Assembly: GCA_024228935.1 (NCBI GenBank) | Contig: JAAESX010000134.1 | Coordinates: 1 to 64,000, forward strand | From: Pseudomonadota bacterium | GTDB taxonomy: Bacteria; Myxococcota_A; UBA796; CAJQPC01 | Direction of reading: 5' to 3' | DNA length: 64,000 nt | Shown here: piece after piece, positions 43,247 to 51,481 of the stretch | How the letters are laid out: each line of letters starts with the position of its first letter | Position numbering within the stretch: the stretch's first letter is position 1 | Notes under the pieces: generated by a model | Database searches by the model: none | Told to the model about the DNA's origin: nothing | Seen by the model: only the letters and a program-made list of their open reading frames with translations | Program-made: the position numbers and the translations under genes

Positions 43247-45535
43247 GTGTCCCCTGCTCTTCTCGCCATCCTTGCGTCCTGTTCGGATCAAGGGGTGACC
43301 GTCTACCACGAGCCTCCGGCCATCAACATCTTCAAGCCGGCCGATGGCTCGCTGTACTACGAACAGGAGCCCATCGAGCTGGCGGCCCAGGTCGAGACCC
43401 TCGACAACACCGACGTCGACGAGATCAAGGTCTCCTGGACCGCAGGCGAGAAGACCGTCTGCGAGGACACCTACGTGCCCGCCGACGGCATCGCCACGTG
43501 CGTCGCGTCGTTCGACTCGGCCGGCGAGTACAAGGTCACCGCGACCGCCACGGACCCGCGCCTGGACCGGGCCGCGGACACCGTCACCCTGAACATCCGC
43601 TACAACGAGCCGCCCGAGGTCACGCTCCACGCCCCTGAAGACGCCGACGTCCTGCAGTCCAGCGACCTGGTCGTCTTCCAAGCTTCGATCAGCGACCCCG
43701 AGGACGAGGCCGACCAGTTGACGGTGACCATCACCAGCAGCGCCGACGGCGCCCTCGACGTCCCCACCGACGGCACGACCAGCGGCGACTACAGCGGCAG
43801 CGCCTACCTCTCCCCAGGCGACCATCTCCTCACCATCCTGGTCATGGACACGGCGGGCAAGACGGCCCAGGACACCGCGACGGTCCACGTCAATGACGCG
43901 CCCTCGGCGCCTGTCGTCGAGATCAGCCCCGACCCCGCCGGCTCCGGCGAGCTGCTCGAGGCCGCCATCATCACCGCGGGCGTCGACCCCGAGGGCGACC
44001 TCGTCACCTACCGCTACGACTGGTACGTCGACGGCGCGCTCCACGCGAGTGGCACCGTCCCGCAGGTCGCGACCGGCGTCACCCAGCGAGGCGAGTACTG
44101 GGAGGTCCAGGTCTTCCCCTACGACGGCGAAGCCTACGGCCCGGCCGGCACGGACGCCGTCAGCATCGGCAACACCCTGCCGAGCGCCGACAGTGTCCAG
44201 CTCGACCCGACGCCCATCTACACGCTGGACGACGTCATCTGTACGCCGATCGGCTGGGACGACCCGGAAGGCGACACCGAGCAGTACCGCTACCGCTGGT
44301 TCGTGAACTCCTTCGAGGACTCGGGCGAGGCAACCGACACCTACCCGAACGGCAAGACGACCAAGAACGACCTCATCCAGTGCGAGGCCACGCCGTACGA
44401 CAGCTTCGGTGACGGCGACCCCGTCCTCTCCCCGACCGCGACGGTCGAGAACTCTGCGCCATCGCAGCCCACGCTCGTCATCAGCCCGGCCTCGCCCGAG
44501 CCCGAGGACACGCTGGTCTGCAACGTCACCGCGGGGTCCAGCACGGACGACGACGGCGACACCATCTCCTTCACCTACCTGTGGGTCATCAACGGCTCGG
44601 GCACGAGCTACACCAGCGCCTCGCTGGACTCGAGCGCGACCGCCCACAACGACGTCATCGACTGCCAGGTCACCCCGACCGACGGCGAGGACTCGGGCAC
44701 CTACGGAAGCGACACGGTCACCATCCTCGACGTCACCGCCCCCGACGCCGTCGTGCTCGACACGCTGGGCACCTACCGGAACGAGGAGGAGTTCAGCATC
44801 ACCGGGACCTGCGAGGCCAACTGCACGCTGGACTTCTACCTGTCCGACAGCACGGGCTCCTGGACCGAGACCGGCACCTGCACCTCGGGCGGCGCCGTCG
44901 CGCACACCTCGTACGTGACGCGCGGGTACGAGACCGAGGTCTACGCCACCTGCGAGGACTCGGCGGGCAACGTCTCGAGCAACTCGAACACCGTCACGAC
45001 GACCGCGTGTGACCCCGAGGACACCTACGAGAACACCAGCGGCTACGGCGACACGTACGGCAACGCCATCGACGAGTGGGCCTCGCTGGCCGACGACGGC
45101 AGCGTGACCATCACCATCGAAGGCAACGTGCTCAACTCGACGGACGAGGACTGGTACCTCATCTCGACGACGGACGACAACTCCGCCGACCTGGCCGCCG
45201 GATACAACGACTTCAACCTCGCGATCGAGCTGACGGAAGGCAGCGGGACCTACGAGTTCATGGTCTACCAGAGCAGCTACAGCTCAGGTGGCCAGGTCTG
45301 CAACAGCACGGGCGATGGCTACACCCAGTTCGACTGGGACCAGGAGGACACCAACGACGGGACCTCCGGCTACGACAACGCCCCCGGCAGCGACCGGTAC
45401 TGCGACTACAGCGGGACCGAGGGCTACAACGTCTGCTCCGACTTCAGCGATGACTGGTACGTCGAGGTCCTGCGGGACAGCAGCGCGACCCCAAGCTGTC
45501 AGCACTATGAGCTGACCATCACGAACGGGCTTTGA
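43247..45535 (+). CDS. Large secreted PKD/Ig-like repeat protein
   Basis: The 762-residue lipoprotein (MSPALLAILASC) is a string of PKD/Ig-like domains with repeats of D-P-E-G-D-x-x-x-Y-x-Y-x-W (VDPEGDLVTYRYDWYVDG, DDPEGDTEQYRYRWFVNS). A C-terminal ~190-residue region is rich in Ser, Asp and Tyr (WASLADDGSVTITIEGNVLNSTDEDWYLIS) and resembles a pre-peptidase C-terminal domain. GTG start at 43247. Its stop lies 2 bases before the Tat protein that opens the Hxs locus, so read-through into that operon is likely. Confidence 0.82.
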   Translation: MSPALLAILASCSDQGVTVYHEPPAINIFKPADGSLYYEQEPIELAAQVETLDNTDVDEIKVSWTAGEKTVCEDTYVPADGIATCVASFDSAGEYKVTATATDPRLDRAADTVTLNIRYNEPPEVTLHAPEDADVLQSSDLVVFQASISDPEDEADQLTVTITSSADGALDVPTDGTTSGDYSGSAYLSPGDHLLTILVMDTAGKTAQDTATVHVNDAPSAPVVEISPDPAGSGELLEAAIITAGVDPEGDLVTYRYDWYVDGALHASGTVPQVATGVTQRGEYWEVQVFPYDGEAYGPAGTDAVSIGNTLPSADSVQLDPTPIYTLDDVICTPIGWDDPEGDTEQYRYRWFVNSFEDSGEATDTYPNGKTTKNDLIQCEATPYDSFGDGDPVLSPTATVENSAPSQPTLVISPASPEPEDTLVCNVTAGSSTDDDGDTISFTYLWVINGSGTSYTSASLDSSATAHNDVIDCQVTPTDGEDSGTYGSDTVTILDVTAPDAVVLDTLGTYRNEEEFSITGTCEANCTLDFYLSDSTGSWTETGTCTSGGAVAHTSYVTRGYETEVYATCEDSAGNVSSNSNTVTTTACDPEDTYENTSGYGDTYGNAIDEWASLADDGSVTITIEGNVLNSTDEDWYLISTTDDNSADLAAGYNDFNLAIELTEGSGTYEFMVYQSSYSSGGQVCNSTGDGYTQFDWDQEDTNDGTSGYDNAPGSDRYCDYSGTEGYNVCSDFSDDWYVEVLRDSSATPSCQHYELTITNGL

Positions 45536-45537
45536 GC

Positions 45538-46032
45538 ATGAACCGACGCGACCTCCTCAAGGGCCTGGCGGTGGGTGCCGCCGCCACGACCATCCCCCTC
45601 AACGCCCAGGCTGCCCTGCCCGCGCTCGACCCCGGGGCCATCGACCCCGATGATGGTCCGACCTGGCTGCTCGCGCCCTACCAGCTCGGCCAGGAGGTGG
45701 CCTTCGGCTGGCACCTGGGCCTCATCGAGTCGAACGACCGGGGTGCCTGGGTCCTGAACCTGCACCACCGCGAGGGCCGGGGCGCTCGGGTGCACATCTG
45801 CTACCACGACGGCACCCCCAAGGGGCTCGGCCACACCGAGCTCCTGGACCTCATCCTGATGGACGGCGGCGCGGGCGCTCGCAAGACGGAAGAGCACCTG
45901 GGACGCGTCGTGCGCCACCTGGGCGATGTCATGCGCCAGAACGAGCTGCGCGAGGGCGCGGACGACGAGCTCGCCCGCCTGAAGACCCACTCCGAGCGCG
46001 TCGCCCTCTACGGCCCGAAGAGCCTGATCTGA
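45538..46032 (+). CDS. Tat-exported protein opening the Hxs-type locus
   Basis: The frame allows a TTG start at 45532, but ATG at 45538 gives a textbook twin-arginine signal (MNRRDLLKGLAVGAAATTIPLNAQA; 164 residues). The mature part has an IDPDDGPTWLLAPYQLGQEVAFGWHLG strand region and a helical C-terminus. I recognise no family. Tat export implies folding or cofactor binding before secretion. It overlaps hxsD by one base, so it is part of the operon. It may be a target or accessory of the modified peptide. Confidence 0.72.
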   Translation: MNRRDLLKGLAVGAAATTIPLNAQAALPALDPGAIDPDDGPTWLLAPYQLGQEVAFGWHLGLIESNDRGAWVLNLHHREGRGARVHICYHDGTPKGLGHTELLDLILMDGGAGARKTEEHLGRVVRHLGDVMRQNELREGADDELARLKTHSERVALYGPKSLI

Positions 46033-46448
46033 TGCAGCTCACCTACGAGCTCGAGGAGCGGCGTGTCCGCTTCCCCATCGACGAGTCCCTGTTCCCGCTC
46101 GATGCCATCTACGGCGCCGCGTACCTGTTCGTGGACCGCTGCTATGTGTTCCTGGACCGTCCCGCCGATCAGCGCGTCGAGGTCCAGCTCCGGACGAAGG
46201 GCGACGCCGACGAGGCCACGCTCGAGGCGCTCGCCGGCGAGTTCGCCAACGAGCTCCTGAACCAGGCGCTGCGCGTCCGTGTCGGGGACAGCACCCGCAA
46301 GATCCGCGAGTACACGATGGCGAAGGCGTTCTTCAGCCAGAGCCAGACCAGCTCCATCGACGCCCTCCTCGCCGAGCTCGACGCCGAGGAGCTCGACGAG
46401 GATCCGCTCGAGATCGAGGTTCCCTGGGAGACCGACGCCGGTGCATGA
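46032..46448 (+). CDS. hxsD: HxsD-type protein of a His-Xaa-Ser system
   Basis: The 138-residue protein matches the HxsD pattern: IDESLFPLDAIYGAAYLFVDRCYVFLD, then LAGEFANELLNQALRVRVGDSTRKIREYTMAKAF. HxsD is the small partner always found with the radical SAM pair HxsB/HxsC and the repeat protein HxsA; its biochemical role is unproven. It may bind and present the precursor. It overlaps its neighbours by 1 and 8 bases. Confidence 0.82.
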   Translation: MQLTYELEERRVRFPIDESLFPLDAIYGAAYLFVDRCYVFLDRPADQRVEVQLRTKGDADEATLEALAGEFANELLNQALRVRVGDSTRKIREYTMAKAFFSQSQTSSIDALLAELDAEELDEDPLEIEVPWETDAGA

Positions 46449-46662
46449 GCTGCGCTTCCATCGCTCGCTCTACACGCCCGAGGCCGTCCAGGCCGCCGCT
46501 CGGGCGTTCGGGCAGCTCGCGACCGTGAGGGTCGAGGAGAACGAGCACGACACGCTCGTCTCACTGGCCGACCTGCACCCCCACTTCGGCGACAAGCTGG
46601 CGGACGAGTTCTCCAACTACGTGCTCCGGGCCAGCGTCCAGGCGTGGCGAGGTCAGCCGTGA
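46441..46662 (+). CDS. Short HxsD-like protein
   Basis: The GTG at 46441 lies inside the end of hxsD, and the 73-residue product ends in a GTGA overlap with hxsB. The body (RSLYTPEAVQAAARAFGQLATVRVEENEHDTLVSL, then DEFSNYVLRASVQ) aligns by eye with the hxsD core (LFPLDAIYGAAYLFVDR, EFANELLNQALR), without its C-terminal tail. I infer a second, stripped-down HxsD. It could form a heterodimer with HxsD or bind a different enzyme. Confidence 0.7.
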   Translation: MHELRFHRSLYTPEAVQAAARAFGQLATVRVEENEHDTLVSLADLHPHFGDKLADEFSNYVLRASVQAWRGQP

Positions 46663-48149
46663 CCCGCACCCTCACCATCGACGAGCCCGCCGGGCCCATC
46701 GACCACGTCGGCTTCTTCCGCTGGGACCAGATCGGCGACAAGGTCGTGATGACCAACGACGCCGGCGAGTGGCAGCTCCTGGAGCGCGACGAGTTCGATG
46801 CGTTCCTGGCCAACACGGTCGAGGATGGCGCCCTGAAGACCGCGCTCGTCGACAAGGGCTTCCTGCGAGACGGCAGCGACCTGAACGGGCTGGCGGACCG
46901 CATCCGCCGAAAGAAGCGCTGGCTGGACCAGGGGCCGCACCTGCACGGGGTCGTGACCACGCTGCGCTGCAACCAGTCCTGCGCCTACTGCCATGCCTCG
47001 CGCACGGACATGGACCGCGTCGACACGGACATGAGCATCGAGACGGCCAAGAAGGTCGTCGACCTGGCGATGCAGAGCCCATCGCCTGCGATCGGGTTCG
47101 AGTTCCAAGGCGGCGAGCCGACCATCCGCTTCGACATCATGCAGTTCATCTACGAGTACAGCATCGAGAAGAACCGCTACGAGAACAAGGAGCTGTTCCA
47201 CGCCGTCGTCACCAACATGACGTACATGACCGAGGAGATGGGCCACTGGCTCATCGACAACGGCGTTCTCGTCTGCACGTCGCTCGACGGCCCCCAGGAG
47301 GTCCACGACCAGAACCGCGCCTGGCGCGGCGGGACGGGCGCCCATGCGACCGTCATCAAGTGGATCAAGTGGTTCAACGAGCAGTATGTCGCCCGCGGCA
47401 TGGATCCCGAGCTGTTCCACGTCGACGCGCTCATGACGACCACGCAAGCGGGCCTGAGCAAGGGCCGCGAGCTGGTCGACCTGTACGTCGACCTGGGCAT
47501 CCGCAACGTCCACCTGCGGCCCCTGAACCCGTTCGGCTTCGCGGCGAAGACGTGGAAGGCCATCGGCTACACCATGGACGAGTTCATGGAGTTCTACTCG
47601 GACACGCTCGGCTACATCCTCGAGCTGAACCGGCAGGGCGTGCAGATCCAGGAGGGCCACGCGGCCATCTTCCTGCAGAAGCTCCTGACGCCCGACGACC
47701 CGAACTTCGTCGACATCCGTTCACCCATCGGCAGCGGCACCGGGCAGCTCAGCTACGGCTACGACGGACGCCTCTACCCCTCGGACGAGGGCCGGATGGT
47801 CGCCGCTGCGGGCGACGAGTTCTTCCAGATCGGACACGTCGACAGCTCGACGTGGGACGAGGTCTACAGCCACCCCACCGTAAAGGCGCTGGCGACGAGC
47901 TCGCTCCTGGACACGCTCCCGGGGTGCAGCACCTGCTTCAACGCGCCGTTCTGCGGAGCGCGGCCGATGCACAACTACATGGACAACGGCGACCTGTTCG
48001 GGCAGCGCCCGAACACCCCGAAGTGCCAGCAGCACATGGACACCGTGAAGTTGCTATTGAACGAACTGGCCCAGGACTCCGACGGGTCGACCGAGGCGAT
48101 CTTTCGCCGATGGACGATCACTCGGGCCCGCGCGGCCGAGGAGGCGTGA
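46659..48149 (+). CDS. hxsB: HxsB-type radical SAM peptide maturase
   Basis: GTG at 46659 overlaps the upstream stop, giving 496 residues. An N-terminal peptide-recognition region (FRWDQIGDKVVMTNDAGEW) precedes the radical SAM core, with the cluster at Cys104, 108 and 111 (LRCNQSCAYCHASR) and FEFQGGEP at 147-154. The C-terminal SPASM-like region carries CX2CX5C at 423, 426 and 432. The CNQSCAYCHASR plus FQGGEP combination is characteristic of HxsB, which acts on His-Xaa-Ser repeat proteins. The precursor gene begins one base after its stop. Confidence 0.85.
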   Translation: MTRTLTIDEPAGPIDHVGFFRWDQIGDKVVMTNDAGEWQLLERDEFDAFLANTVEDGALKTALVDKGFLRDGSDLNGLADRIRRKKRWLDQGPHLHGVVTTLRCNQSCAYCHASRTDMDRVDTDMSIETAKKVVDLAMQSPSPAIGFEFQGGEPTIRFDIMQFIYEYSIEKNRYENKELFHAVVTNMTYMTEEMGHWLIDNGVLVCTSLDGPQEVHDQNRAWRGGTGAHATVIKWIKWFNEQYVARGMDPELFHVDALMTTTQAGLSKGRELVDLYVDLGIRNVHLRPLNPFGFAAKTWKAIGYTMDEFMEFYSDTLGYILELNRQGVQIQEGHAAIFLQKLLTPDDPNFVDIRSPIGSGTGQLSYGYDGRLYPSDEGRMVAAAGDEFFQIGHVDSSTWDEVYSHPTVKALATSSLLDTLPGCSTCFNAPFCGARPMHNYMDNGDLFGQRPNTPKCQQHMDTVKLLLNELAQDSDGSTEAIFRRWTITRARAAEEA

Positions 48150-48524
48150 ATGCCACTCTCTGACAACGGCGGTTCGGGCAAGGGTCCGACCGATGCCCCC
48201 GTCCTCCCCTCGGTCTCGACGCGACCGTCCGACCTGCTGCAGAAGCAGGAAGCGGCAGCGTCCGAGCCCGGCGCGAACCCGTCGCTCCTGCTGCTGAACG
48301 CGGCGGATGGCCTGGACCTGGACCCGGACCAGCTCGACCGCACCCTGGCCGACCTGCCCGACGCCCTGGGCACGCACTGCTCGCACGGAAGCCACGGCTC
48401 GCACGGAAGCCACGGCTCGCACGGAAGCCACGGCTCGCACGGAAGCCACGGCTCGCACGGAAGCCACGGCTCCCACGGCTCCCACGGCTCCCACGGCTCC
48501 CACGGCTCCCACGGGCAGTGGTAG
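48150..48524 (+). CDS. HxsA-like precursor peptide with 15 Ser-His-Gly repeats
   Basis: The 124-residue protein has a 77-residue leader with an acidic helix (LLLLNAADGLDLDPDQLDRTLADLPDALG) and a Cys at 77. It then has 15 uninterrupted S-H-G triplets at residues 78-122, closed by Gln-Trp. In register this is the His-Xaa-Ser repeat (H-G-S) that names the Hxs systems. It abuts hxsB with no spacer, as precursors often sit beside their maturase. It is shorter than usual HxsA proteins. The repeat is presumed to be the core modified by the radical SAM enzymes. No signal peptide is visible, so it would be matured and possibly cut in the cytoplasm. Confidence 0.85.
   Translation: MPLSDNGGSGKGPTDAPVLPSVSTRPSDLLQKQEAAASEPGANPSLLLLNAADGLDLDPDQLDRTLADLPDALGTHCSHGSHGSHGSHGSHGSHGSHGSHGSHGSHGSHGSHGSHGSHGSHGQW
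48381..48515 (+). repeat. Coding tandem repeat of Ser-His-Gly triplets
   Basis: Two tiers are visible. The first ten triplets alternate TCG-CAC-GGA and AGC-CAC-GGC, so the unit is 18 bases repeated five times. The last five use TCC-CAC-GGC (final codon GGG), a 9-base unit repeated five times. The tiers suggest two separate expansions by slippage, and the number of units may vary between strains. Confidence 0.95.
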
Positions 48525-48527
48525 AGG

Positions 48528-48540
48528 GCCGACGCTCGGC
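48528..48540 (+). other. Small hairpin after the precursor gene
   Basis: GCCGA, loop CGC, TCGGC form a short hairpin four bases after the precursor stop and about 20 bases before the next start. Such a structure could limit translation or transcription into the downstream enzymes, which are needed in smaller amounts than the precursor. The stem is only five pairs. Confidence 0.3.
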
Positions 48541-48561
48541 ACCCCCAGGCTCGACAACAGC

Positions 48562-49527
48562 GTGCGTCCCCAGCTGATCCTGACGGTCACCCGCGCATGT
48601 GACCTCCGCTGCAGCTACTGCCCCACCGCGAAGGATGGCTGGCCCTCGCTGTCCATCGACCAGGCGCATCGGGCGCTGGATGTGTTCATCGCCCAAGACG
48701 GCGGGGATGTGAAGCTCTTCGGCGGCGAGCCGCTTCTGGTTCCCGACGTCGTCCGGAGTGTCCTCGACCGGACCTCGTCCGAGCCCTCGATCGAGCGGAC
48801 GTACCTCTCGACCAACGGCCTCGGCCTCGACACGACCTGGCTCGAACGCGTGCGCGTCGATCGGAAGCTCATCCTGACGCTGTCGATGGACGGCCGGCCT
48901 GCAGACCATCGCCGCTTCCGCAAGGCGCTCGAGGGGGTGCCGGACGCCTACGACCACATCGTCTCGCTGCTGCCCGAGCTGCTGCGCACGCCCCGGGTCG
49001 TGGTCACCATGGCCATCCCGCCGGCGAGTGCGCGCCATGCACTCGAGAACTTCAACCACCTGAGAGCGTTGGGGTTTCATCGGTTCAACCTGTTGCCCGG
49101 CTACTACCTTCCGTGGCGGGACGAGCAGCTGGCCGACCTCGATGGAGCCTTCGCCGACATCGCCACGGTCTTCGAGGAGGCCTGGAAGACGAACGGTTCG
49201 TTGTACCTGCGAAACCTGTTCACCTGGGCGCCGACGCCGTTCTTCAACGCCGGCCTCATCGTGGACGCGGACGGGAGCATCCACCCCTCGAACGTGGGCC
49301 TCTCGGGCAAGCTCGACCACCTGCGCGAGGAGACCCGGGCCGGCACGCTCGACTCTCCGCCGAGCGCCGAGGACCTCGCGGCCGCAGCCGAGCGGACCAA
49401 CGGCCTGCTCGATCGCGAGCTGGCCCCGCACGTCCTGGCCTCGACCCACGCGGTCGACGCGGCGCTCACCCGGCTGGTCGAGCGGCTGATGCCCGCCTAC
49501 CTGCGCAAGCGCCGGAGGCATGCATGA
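48562..49527 (+). CDS. Radical SAM protein without auxiliary cluster motif
   Basis: The same frame is open through the repeat region of the precursor in a shadow frame. I therefore take the GTG at 48562 (321 residues), giving MRPQLILTVTRACDLRCSYC with cluster Cys at 13, 17 and 20. FGGEPL (about 52-57), LSTNG and LTLSMDG follow. There are no Cys after residue 20, so it lacks a SPASM or Twitch cluster. The C-terminal half (FNAGLIVDADGSIHPSNVGLSGKLDH) still resembles the SPASM region of peptide-modifying enzymes. It follows the precursor, so it probably acts on it. Confidence 0.85.
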   Translation: MRPQLILTVTRACDLRCSYCPTAKDGWPSLSIDQAHRALDVFIAQDGGDVKLFGGEPLLVPDVVRSVLDRTSSEPSIERTYLSTNGLGLDTTWLERVRVDRKLILTLSMDGRPADHRRFRKALEGVPDAYDHIVSLLPELLRTPRVVVTMAIPPASARHALENFNHLRALGFHRFNLLPGYYLPWRDEQLADLDGAFADIATVFEEAWKTNGSLYLRNLFTWAPTPFFNAGLIVDADGSIHPSNVGLSGKLDHLREETRAGTLDSPPSAEDLAAAAERTNGLLDRELAPHVLASTHAVDAALTRLVERLMPAYLRKRRRHA

Positions 49528-50465
49528 GCAACCGCTGGATCGGTCCGCAGGGCCAGCGCATGAAGCGGCTCGAGCTGCACCTGACGTACACGTGCCCTGA
49601 GAGGTGCGTGTTCTGCAGCGAAGACCACCGCATGCAGGCGTACAAGAAGTACCCGGTGACCTGGGGACGCGTCGCCAAGACCCTGAGACTGCACGCGAAG
49701 AACGGCATCAACCACCTGCACATCACAGGCGGCGAGCCGACCATCCATCCGCGCTTCCTCGACGTCCTTCGGCTGGCGAAGAAGCTCGGCATGCGAACGA
49801 GCGTCGGCACCATCGGGACGCGACTGTCCGACCGGGCGTTCGCCACCGAAGCCCTCCCCTTCCTGGACGAGGCCCTGTTCTCCATCCACGGCGCTTCCGC
49901 CGAGGTCCACGACCCGCTCACGCGTCGGACCGGGAGCTTCGACAAGCAGATGCAGGCGCTGGAGCTCGCGCGTGAGCTGCGCCCAGGCTTCATGGCGGCC
50001 GTGAACACCGTGATGTGCCGCGAGAACGTCGAGCAGCTGTTCGAGACCGTCCGAGTCCTGGACCAGCAGGGCCTGGACCTGATCGTCGTCAGCAACACCA
50101 CCCCCGAGGGTGCCGCCCTGGACGCCTACGACGACCTGGCGGTCCCACTCTCGACGCTCATGCGCGTCCTGCCGACGGTTCAGGCCCAGCACGCCACGCT
50201 GCGCTTCTTCGGCATCCCGATGTGCGTGCTGGCGCCCGAACAGCGCATGCTCAGCAACGACCTGCACTGGGACCCCCGGGTGACCGTCGAGTGGTTCAGT
50301 CAGCCCGGAAAGGTCGTCTACGGGGGCTACTTCACCTGGACGCCCGCCCGGAAGCGGAGGCACGTGGACGCCTGCAGGGACTGCTCACGCGCGGGAGTGT
50401 GCGTGGGGGTGTACGACCGCTACACTGCCCTGTGGCCGACACCGGAGCTCTCGCCGATCCCTTGA
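49524..50465 (+). CDS. Radical SAM protein, CX2CX5C-tail group
   Basis: ATG at 49524 overlaps the previous stop (313 residues). Cluster Cys at 24, 28 and 31 (YTCPERCVFCSED), HITGGEPTIHPRF near 72, and LFSIHGASAEVHD follow the usual core order. Near the C-terminus Cys284, 287 and 293 (CRDCSRAGVCVG) form a CX2CX5C motif shared with four other enzymes in this locus. IPMCVLAP earlier contributes another Cys. The set suggests an auxiliary iron-sulfur cluster. Confidence 0.88.
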   Translation: MSNRWIGPQGQRMKRLELHLTYTCPERCVFCSEDHRMQAYKKYPVTWGRVAKTLRLHAKNGINHLHITGGEPTIHPRFLDVLRLAKKLGMRTSVGTIGTRLSDRAFATEALPFLDEALFSIHGASAEVHDPLTRRTGSFDKQMQALELARELRPGFMAAVNTVMCRENVEQLFETVRVLDQQGLDLIVVSNTTPEGAALDAYDDLAVPLSTLMRVLPTVQAQHATLRFFGIPMCVLAPEQRMLSNDLHWDPRVTVEWFSQPGKVVYGGYFTWTPARKRRHVDACRDCSRAGVCVGVYDRYTALWPTPELSPIP

Positions 50466-50488
50466 TCCGACCTGAGGCAGGTCGGGAC

Positions 50489-51472
50489 ATGCGGAAGAAC
50501 ATCGAGCTGAACGTCGGCAAGGCGTGCAACAACAAGTGCGTCTTCTGCCTCGACGGACTGCCGAAGGCGGAAGACCGGTCCTTCATGCCGCTCGGCGAGA
50601 TGAAGGACGAGATCACGCGCTGGTACGAGTCCGGCCACCGCAGTCTGGGCTTCCTGGGCGGCGAGCCGACGACCTGCCCATGGCTGGCCCAGGCCATGGC
50701 GCACGCCCGCGACCTGGGCTTCACCCGCATCGCCATCGCGACGAATGCGACCCGTCTCCGGAAGGAGCACTACGTCGACCGACTCCTGGACGCCGGACTC
50801 ACCCGCGTGACGGTGAGCGCGCACGGCCACACCGCCCGCCTGGAGGACACGCTGACGCGGGTGCCCGGCAACTTCGAGAAGAAGGCCACAGCGCTACGGA
50901 TCCTCTGCAAGAAGCGCGACGAAGGGCGCCTGGTCGACAACGTCAGCGTCAACATCGTCCTCAACGGCTGGAACTACAAGGTCCTGCCCAAGATGCTGAA
51001 GTACTTCTTCGGCCTGGGGCTGGACGACGTTCGAGCGAACTTCATCCGCAGCGAGGGCTACGCGGACGAGGACTACTCGCTGACGCCCGCGTACGACCTG
51101 GTGGTGCCGGTCCTGATGAAGGCGGTGGTGCTGAACGAGTTCCACTTCAAGAGGTCGTTCACCTTCGGCGGCTTCCCGCTGTGCGTCCTCCCGACCGAGT
51201 TCCTGGCGAACCGCCGGCTGTCCCGCAAGTACCTGGGAGAGTTCCGGGATCTCGACACGGACTGCTCTGTCCGCAGCAGCGGCGGCGACCACGGAATCGC
51301 CAAGGTCGAGGACGGGCGCGCTCGCTTCAACTGGCAGGATCGCAAGCGGTTCGACCTGAAGCACCACATGGAGAAGTGCCATCGCTGCGCGTACGCGCAT
51401 GTGTGCGAAGGCGTCTGGAAGATGTACCTGACCATCCACGGCGACGAGGCGTTCTCTCCCCTGCCTGGATAG
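50489..51472 (+). CDS. Radical SAM protein, CX2CX5C-tail group
   Basis: ATG at 50489 (327 residues) is preceded by an AGG-rich site; an upstream GTG at 50432 in frame is less likely. Cluster Cys at 13, 17 and 20 (KACNNKCVFCLDG), LGGEPTTCPWL, and TVSAHGHTARLED are present. The tail motif CHRCAYAHVCEG is at 297-306, followed by a SPLPG end similar to the ELSPIP end of the preceding enzyme, so the two are recent-looking paralogues. FPLCVLP corresponds to the sister motif IPMCVLAP. The proB gene starts 9 bases after the stop. Confidence 0.88.
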   Translation: MRKNIELNVGKACNNKCVFCLDGLPKAEDRSFMPLGEMKDEITRWYESGHRSLGFLGGEPTTCPWLAQAMAHARDLGFTRIAIATNATRLRKEHYVDRLLDAGLTRVTVSAHGHTARLEDTLTRVPGNFEKKATALRILCKKRDEGRLVDNVSVNIVLNGWNYKVLPKMLKYFFGLGLDDVRANFIRSEGYADEDYSLTPAYDLVVPVLMKAVVLNEFHFKRSFTFGGFPLCVLPTEFLANRRLSRKYLGEFRDLDTDCSVRSSGGDHGIAKVEDGRARFNWQDRKRFDLKHHMEKCHRCAYAHVCEGVWKMYLTIHGDEAFSPLPG

Positions 51473-51481
51473 ACGGCGTGG

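Noticed and set aside
48381..48515. CRISPR-like array
   Set aside because: The units are 9 or 18 bases with no spacers and lie in frame within a coding sequence.
48307..48561. Longer start for the radical SAM gene at 48562, reading through the repeat region in another frame
   Set aside because: The extension encodes artificial Ala-Thr-Ala-Arg-Thr-Glu repeats that are only the shadow of the Ser-His-Gly codons; family-like sequence begins after the GTG at 48562.
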